In this document: positions 58,901-64,000 of the stretch, piece after piece
How the letters are laid out: each line of letters begins with the position of its first letter
How positions within the stretch are numbered: the stretch's first letter is position 1
NCBI GenBank assembly: GCA_037042915.1
Contig: CM073200.1
Location: 992,001 to 1,056,000, forward strand
Reading direction: 5' to 3'
Origin: Auricularia sp. M13
Taxonomy: Eukaryota; Basidiomycota; Agaricomycetes; Auriculariales; Auriculariaceae
Length of the DNA stretch: 64,000 bases
Program-made: the position numbers and the translations under genes
Notes under the pieces: model-generated
The model's database searches: none
Seen by the model: only the letters and a program-made list of their open reading frames with translations
What the model was told of the DNA's origin: nothing

Positions 58901-59484
58901 GGCAGTCTCGTACGGCTTTATCGACAGCGGCACCGCGGGGTGAGTCCGGCTTCAAGTCTGCGGGCACCACGATGCGCATGACGCGGCAGCCAGCGTCAGA
59001 AAACATGAAACCCATGATGGACGCGTTGGACATGTTTGAAAGCCAGTTAGCGCGGTTCACTGATACTGCTGCTCCGGTCTCCGCAGGCGGCTCGACAACG
59101 ACCGGCAGCGGCACGGCGGCACCAGTGTACGAGCTGCTTCGCAATGCGGCAGCACTCGTCCAGAGCGCCCAAGCACTCAACTCGCTGTTACGTCGTGCCA
59201 CAGTGCACGCGCTGGAGATCCAGATCGATGCCGAGGTTGGCGAGGCGCCGACGATGGTAGATGCGGGCGAGGTGTGGCCCCGTATCGGCGGCGAGTATCG
59301 CGAATGCATGCACGCCAGTGACGTCGTCGTGCGACTTGTCACCAGCGTGCTGCTTGGCGTCGGGTGCGTCATGCGCGAGACTAGCAGCGGATACCAGCGC
59401 ACTGGGTCGAACACCGGCATGTCGGTGTGCCGGACGGCCGAGGGTGTAGGACCGCGCCTACGCCAGGGGGCCACCGCAACTTAA
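52979..59484 (+). CDS. Serine-rich hypothetical protein; gene with a transposon-bearing 4.4-kb intron
   Basis: Exon 1 52979-53344 (MPVLSSRRRPSSAIYVGRDD .. LTERNKQ), intron 53345-53503, exon 2 53504-54133 (VLDRIASIFSGSKLGVPSR .. RRSLSGR), intron 54134-58506, exon 3 58507-59484 (GSPSPTGSLGSFPRKELSLR ..). All junctions are phase 0 and exon lengths are multiples of three (122, 210 and 325 residues). The first two thirds are Ser/Arg/Pro-rich and probably disordered. The C-terminal 200 residues look helical (MKPMMDALDMFESQLARFTD, LLRNAAALVQSAQALNSLLR). The second intron contains an element with an 11-bp duplication (TGAGGCATCGG); without it the intron would be 108 nt. No family recognised. Alternatively exons 1-2 and exon 3 are separate genes. 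An intron near the end could also link to the exon at 59509. Confidence 0.55.
54455..54525 (-). repeat. tRNA-like module (SINE-type head) at the left side of the 4.25-kb element
   Basis: Box A TGGCTTAGTGG (54503-54513, minus) and perfect box B GGTTCAAGTCC (54460-54470). The acceptor stem does not pair, so it is not a working tRNA gene. It shares GGTTGAGGGTTCAA with the plus-strand module at 58158. Confidence 0.6.
54893..55689. repeat. Long inverted repeat: two 297-bp arms around a 203-bp loop
   Basis: Arms 54893-55189 and 55393-55689 are reverse complements with only a few mismatches and no length difference (outer and inner coordinates sum to the same value, 110582). Both arms contain CTATACGTAATTCTGAGG and CGATGAAGAGGTGGAAAATC on opposite strands. 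The identical ORFs predicted in mirror image are by-products. Confidence 0.9.
55885..57631 (+). mobile_element. LTR, family A copy 3, interrupted by another solo LTR
   Basis: It starts TGTTACGGTGCGCGGC and ends CAGCACATTGACA. Without the nested LTR it is 1019 bp, close to copy 1 (1007 bp). Flanks do not form a duplication, and the sequence after the end resembles internal retroelement sequence also found near 28297, so this is probably the 5' LTR plus remnant of a truncated element. Confidence 0.8.
56272..56994 (+). mobile_element. Solo LTR, family B (723 bp), nested in the family A LTR
   Basis: It starts TGTTACGCCCGTGCCCCGG and ends GGCAGCAGGCTTAACA-like (..CAGCAGGCTTAACA), with exact GTCCC duplications (56267-56271, 56995-56999). 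The empty site is visible in A copy 1 (CCCTCGGTCCCATGG near 32340). Contains GGTATAAAAGACC and a CAATAAAAC polyadenylation-type signal. Confidence 0.9.
58151..58230 (+). repeat. tRNA-like module (SINE-type head) at the right side of the 4.25-kb element
   Basis: Box A TGGTCTAGTGG (58158-58168) and box B GGTTCAAATCT (58210-58220). No consistent acceptor stem. Mirror-positioned relative to the module at 54455-54525. Confidence 0.6.
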
Positions 59485-59508
59485 GGGTCCTGGGTGGGTC
59501 GTGGGAAG

Positions 59509-59580
59509 ATGTCGGACCCAACCGATGCCGAGCCCGCCGCCTCTGGTTCTGCAACACCCGGCCTCATTCACAATCTCACT
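59509..59580 (+). CDS. Short exon, possible start of a gene or extra exon of the upstream gene
   Basis: ATG at 59509 opens MSDPTDAEPAASGSATPGLI and reaches a GTATGT donor after 72 nt (phase 0). Only 24 nt separate it from the preceding stop codon. A possible intron (about 59445-59486, ending TTAAG) would fuse it in frame to the upstream gene. The following intron region would then hold the hAT element. Low certainty. Confidence 0.3.
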
Positions 59581-59985
59581 GTATGTAACTGAGTCTCCGA
59601 AAGGATTCCGCATTTGCAGATATTCTCATTAAGCAGATTTCCTACTGCTCAGGTATATATCCGAAGAATGTTACAGCAGCCGCTAATGGCTGGCCTCAGT
59701 CAGACTGCATAAAAGGTCAGGCTATTTCTGAGGTTTGAAAACTTGTGAGAACTCGTATAATGGAGTGCAGAGCTATGGCGTAAGGCGTACCTGCAAGGGG
59801 CCGTCAAAATTATATTTTAGTATATACCGTCAGAATTTTCCGCAAGCCTGAGCTCGCTGGACTAACTAACTATATGACGTCACTTTTACCCAAAACGGTA
59901 ACTCCGCTGTCACCGAGTTGGCTCCGAGCTGCCAAACTGCCAGCCCCAGTGTCATCCGTCTGTCAAAACAACACTCTCAGTCAAT

Positions 59986-60029
59986 CAGAATAATTCTGTG
60001 AGGCCTGCAGGCCTCACAGAATTATTCTG
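59986..60029. repeat. Perfect 44-bp palindrome inside the hAT element
   Basis: CAGAATAATTCTGTGAGGCC is followed by its exact reverse complement around a central CTGCAG; no loop. It sits about 190 bp from the left terminus. Confidence 0.95.
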
Positions 60030-60099
60030 TTGAGGTTTCAAACTCACATGTAGGATAGTCCCAGAGGGCTTTTTATTTCATTTTACCCTGAGATAAGCC

Positions 60100-61580
60100 T
60101 CTTCGGCGACAGCTCCGGTCGAGGCGCAGCCGGCGCTTATTGCCACAATGCGTCGCTCATGCCGGCCGCCGCGTCAAGCCCGTGCGCACCGTGATGATCG
60201 TGCTCCGGCACTGCCGCATCAGCTCGTGGACTCGTCTCCACCGGCGCTTAATAGCCTGGCCTGATCTCCGTGGTCAGCCGTGGGCTCGACGTGCATGACG
60301 GACGGCCCTGCGGCCTGCGCGGGCGCATTTCGCACATGCAGCTTGTGCATTTCGGTGTTCAGCCTGTACAGCTGTCACTTGCGCTTCAGGGCGGCGGTTG
60401 AGCAGCAGTCCGCGGAGTCTCGGCGTCGGTCGAGGATACGCTCATCATGAGACTGAGAACAGCGTCGGGCACCGGCCGCTCGTCGGATTTGGACGCGCGC
60501 CTTTTCTCGGAACGCGAGGTATGTCGTCTGTTGCTCAGCGCAAGGACACGGCCGACTGACCACCTCGCGCAGGCCGCAATCCGAGATTCCACCGCCCGCG
60601 ACACGTTTGTCCGATCACCCACCCTGCACGGCATCAGTGCGGACGCCGGGATCGCTCGCCGTCACAACGTTGCGTGGCGCCGCCAACCATACACCGCCAC
60701 CAACACGAACTCGCTGCAGCGCCGCCAAAACTCGGTGTCAGGCTCATCCATACGACTTGAGCGCGGTATCAAAGTGATATAGCGCTGCGCTGGACACTTC
60801 ATCACCGGTGAGTAGTTTTCTTCCTTTTTCACATCGACCCTGATTTCGTGTTCCAGGTCAATCGCGTACGTTCGGCCTGAAATTCGCCACTCTGTCTCGC
60901 ACCACTATCATGGCCTTCAGTGCGTTCTTACACCGCCGTGCGTTGCGCCGTTCTGTCTGCAGACTGTATTTTGCTGACCCACAGATCGCGCTGTTTCGCG
61001 AGACCCAGGCCGCGAGCGCCTTTGCGGCGCTGGATATCGACAGCTGAATGACGGTCGAGCTACGCGCCGCGCGCGGAAGACGCGGACCTGCATGAAAAGT
61101 GCCCGGCGTACTTCTCAGCACTTTTTCCAGGTGCCGGTGACGACTCCGCATACCCTTGCAGACTCACGCGCTGCGCGGCCGCACAGGCGATCATCTCTAT
61201 CCCGTTCCATCTGGGCAAACTCTGGCCCAACTACTCGTGCACTGCGCTTCGCACCGTACCGCTGGGCTCGAACCGCATCAAGACGCTGAGAATGGATCTC
61301 CCGCGCAGCGCCGGCCGTCCGAAAAGTCGGTGAGTCGAGTTTGTTCCCCTTCTTCATACCACGGCATGAGCTCGCATCCCCGGCTCTCCCGCCACCGCGG
61401 CCGCCACCGCTGTATGAAGACCAGTCGCAGCGACTCCTCGACGGCGTGGGGCAGTGCTCCCTTCTGTCGGCTGTCGCTTTGGGGTTGTCCGGACAGCTCC
61501 CGGCGGGTGTTTGCCCGCGGCCCATAGCTATTCATTGCCACCTGACACTCCTGCTCCCCGCCGTCCATCGCACTCTGAGT
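60100..61580. other. GC-rich gene-like fragments carried in the hAT element
   Basis: Both strands have open stretches with protein-like composition, for example minus ERILDRRRDSADCC and LNTEMHKLHVRNAPAQAAG (60430-60290) and plus FHLGKLWPNYSCTALRTVPL (about 61205-61265). Stops and frame changes break them. Possibly captured gene pieces; no family recognised. Confidence 0.3.
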
Positions 61581-61632
61581 ACCCAGAATCGCTGAGAAAT
61601 GTATTGTAATGCGCTTGACATCACCCGCGGTG

Positions 61633-62319
61633 GATGGCGGCTCCATCTCAATGGTTTCCTTTTATATTTTGCACCGGCTGATCGCATGCTCGGGAGTTCG
61701 GCCGCAAAGGCCGCCATGGTTCGTTGATGACCCAAAGCCGGACAAACACGACCGTCGTTTCCTTTCCCACCGTCGACCCGCACCCACCACCCCTCCGCGG
61801 CACGCTCCCCCCTCCCCCCTCCCCCGTCCCACCCGCTATCTCCTGCCTTCCCAGCCGCCCGCCTGCCGCTGCTCGACTGCGCCCAGCGGTGTCAAGCCCG
61901 GCTCTGTCCTCGCAGCCACTCCCATGCCCACCGTCCCTCCTTCGTTCCGTCCACTTCCCCCCCCACTTCTATGTCATGCACACGGTCTCCCGGTTTGCAT
62001 CATTGCTTGTAGATACTTAATTGCTCGTTAATTTCAGTTGGTCCAATATCTGTCTGTCCGTCGTGTTTCCAGGGTTAAAAAAAATCCTAGCCCAAATGAA
62101 CAGGGAATCGGATGCCAGCTTATTTTTTCAGCAAACAGTTTGAATTTCTTCCAGAGGCTTGTGGGTGTTACTCAACGCGTGCTCGTGGTCAGCTTGAAAA
62201 AGTGTGGACTTTGTCTGTCCGCTTTCATCCGGATATTACAGCGTAATCACCGATGCCGAGTTGTTGCGATCAGCCGGTGCAAAATATAAAAGGAAACCAT
62301 TGAGATGGAGCCGCATCCC
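61633..62319. repeat. Inverted-repeat element (about 687 bp, about 52-bp ends) nested in the hAT element
   Basis: The left arm (about 61633-61684) contains CTCCATCTCAATGGTTTCCT and CACCGGCTGATCGC. The right arm (about 62267-62319) is its reverse complement with a single-base length difference. Between the arms is CT-rich sequence without a gene. Target duplication not clear. Confidence 0.7.
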
Positions 62320-63586
62320 GAATAACGACATGCCATGAGTATTCTATTGTTCTGTCAGCCGTTGACCTGGTAACTGTTTTGATTGAAGGGAACAATCGTT
62401 CGATTGTCGGTGGCGGGTCGAGAATCCCGCGACTTAAAGCTCCGCTCTCGTCTCTCTTCCCCTTTCCCCACCCACGGTCATTCGAAGGCCGCGGCCGCTC
62501 GTCGTCGTCTTTTCGTGCATGGCCTGGGCAACGTGCTCGCCGCAACATTCAGCCTTCGTCGCCGTCGCTGCATTCGTAGCGGTGACCACCACCATCGTCG
62601 TCGCTGCATTTGCGGCGGCGGCCTCCGCTCTCTGTTGCCATCGCGCCATCCGGGGAAGATGCGGTCAATAACTTCTTGGCGAGGACGGCAGGGATGAGGC
62701 AATGAGGGTTGCGGATGCGACGTCGGCTGTGGCGGGACGGGTGGGCACCGGCACTAATGCCGTGCGCTCTGGCGTAATCGCGCGCACCGCAGGTGCTGGT
62801 GTGCAAAGACAGCGTGCGTAGACAATACATTCGGCACTTTGCTTTTTACTGACAATATCACCTTTTTTTTCTGTTCCATTTTCTCTCCGGACTCCGTGCA
62901 CCGCCTTACAATCATGGAATTTACCCCGTTCTGGAATTTACACCGGTATTTACCCCAATCTCATTTTAATCCTCGTTTTTACTGTCGGCATTGGGGTTTA
63001 ATCCGATTTGCTTCGTTCTCTATCTGCATGCGGGGGAATGATCGGCGATTGTCTTTACGGGATATTTGCATGCATCTTATCGTGACATACCCCGATTTAC
63101 CCCGATCGCCGCGACTTGGTGCGTATCCCGGTATATCCTCGTCTGGCTCCATCTCACCCCCGTTTTTATCCGGGTTTACTTTATCTTGCTGTACTCTCCC
63201 GCTTGCCACTGTATATACCCGTCTTGTGTATATCCTGGCCTAACCCTCAATAAAATAATTCCGATGAGGCTTGAAGCCACTTGAGAATAATCCTAAGTTG
63301 ACTGAGGAGGCTCGTCAAAAGACACTCCCAATTGGCAAAGACTACCCAAGACTCGGCCTTGAATATACAGGGACTGTGTCTTCAGTCAGAGCTCACTCCT
63401 TCTGTGTCTGCCAGGGCATCTCAGGACTGTCCTGGGGGCAGAAGTAGTATCAAACAGAATTTTTCGTAACGGCCTGACGGCCGGACTAACTAACCAACGG
63501 TATATCACGGGATCAATTCCTGACCGCCCCTTGCGTACCTGCCCGCTGCAAACAGACTACGCACTCTGGCAGGAAATAAGCCGAGC

Positions 63587-64000
63587 ATGGCTAGGGCGCC
63601 GCCCCCGAGCGCAGTTGTGAATTTCACCGTGACCTCGCCGGTTGATGGGCAGCCTGCTTGTTCGTCACGACGCGGCGCTCTGGCTAGTGCGAGTTTCTTC
63701 AGCACGGCTAGGCGCATGCCTTACAGCAGTATCACGTAGTCTGGAATGCGGGAACGACACGCCGCTCGGAAGCGCACCATACGCGCAACCGACTGTGCCC
63801 CGGACGCAGTCCGAGTCGCTGCATCCTCCATCTCGTTCTACTCGGAGCGAGAACGAGCCCGATTCACCGGCACCTTCGCGACCGCGGACTCAGCGGCGGA
63901 GGACGGCGAAATGTTGTCTTCCATCGAAGTCTACCAAGGAGACTAGAAATGTGGGCCCGTTCCCTATCGTCTTTGCGACCCTTATCGTTGCGCTCATGGC
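63587..64000 (+). CDS. Hypothetical protein, N-terminal part, probable membrane anchor; runs off the window
   Basis: ATG at 63587 gives MARAPPPSAVVNFTVTSPVD. A 40-nt intron (63687-63726, GTGCGA..TTACAG) keeps the frame into SRSLECGNDTPLGSAPYAQP. A Ser/Pro/Arg-rich stretch and TRNVGPFPIVFATLIVALMA-type hydrophobic segment follow at the very edge, open to the end. The hydrophobic run suggests a single membrane span. It starts 46 bp after the hAT duplication, so the element sits in its promoter or, if the exon at 59509 belongs here, in its first intron. Confidence 0.4.

Larger units (their letters stand above)
59794..63533. mobile_element. hAT-type DNA transposon (3.74 kb), non-autonomous
   Basis: Exact 8-bp duplication CGTACCTG at 59786-59793 and 63534-63541. 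Ends are inverted: CAAGGGGCCGTCAAAATT at the left, and CAAGGGGCGGTCAGGAATT as the complement of the right. An 8-bp duplication with C-A-G/A-rich short inverted ends is the hAT hallmark. No hAT transposase motif was found; the interior holds GC-rich gene-like fragments (60120-61560), a pair of 52-bp inverted repeats and simple T- or CT-rich sequence. Confidence 0.85.

Overview
This is nuclear DNA of a filamentous fungus, most likely an agaricomycete basidiomycete. Genes are cut by many very short introns (about 48-75 nt, GT..AG with CTRAY-type branch sites). Gene families include an HGDIKGANVL-type kinase fused to WD40 repeats, F-box/LRR-like proteins and a transposase-like family common in mushrooms and polypores. 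Between the genes lie LTR retroelements, solo LTRs, MITEs and DNA transposons. No bacterial, CRISPR or viral locus was seen.

Layout. 1-3303 (minus): large multi-exon transposase-like gene running off the left edge. 3731-4217: MITE with TA target duplication. 4517-20482: gene island with a GNAT acetyltransferase, intron-bearing tRNA-Pro(AGG), ribosomal protein eS4, a predicted ENTH-like/kinase/WD40 fusion, an F-box protein, an M20 amidohydrolase, a 2-oxoglutarate/Fe(II) dioxygenase and a CaMK-like kinase. 20620-22601: GC-rich inverted-repeat cluster followed by an orphan gene whose introns are all phase 0. 22602-28588: decayed repeats and gene fragments.

28589-43031: one complete minus-strand Ty3/gypsy chromovirus-type LTR retrotransposon, with 343-bp LTRs and GATTG target duplications. 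Later insertions swelled it to 14.4 kb: solo LTRs at 31961, 37767 and 30240, MITEs at 34040 and 30814, and a 1.7-kb element with GCGCACGC arrays. It also carries an extra same-strand ORF between pol and the 3' LTR.

43037-49607: two minus-strand hypothetical genes, then a remarkable 18-exon gene (47595-49607) whose core is six tandem copies of a two-exon cassette, introns included. 49608-52700: little coding signal, then a second GC-rich inverted-repeat cluster. 52979-59484: a predicted 657-residue gene whose second intron appears to hold a 4.25-kb transposon flanked by 11-bp duplications; that transposon itself contains a 797-bp near-perfect inverted repeat and an LTR nested in an LTR. 59794-63533: hAT-type element with an 8-bp duplication. 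63587-64000: start of a hypothetical membrane-associated gene leaving the window.

The housekeeping genes do not form an obvious pathway. The strongest leads are the exon-cassette gene, the ENTH-like/kinase/WD40 fusion, the post-pol ORF, and the three orphan genes with only phase-0 introns. All intron positions are read by eye from splice signals and frame continuity; no transcript data or searches were available.
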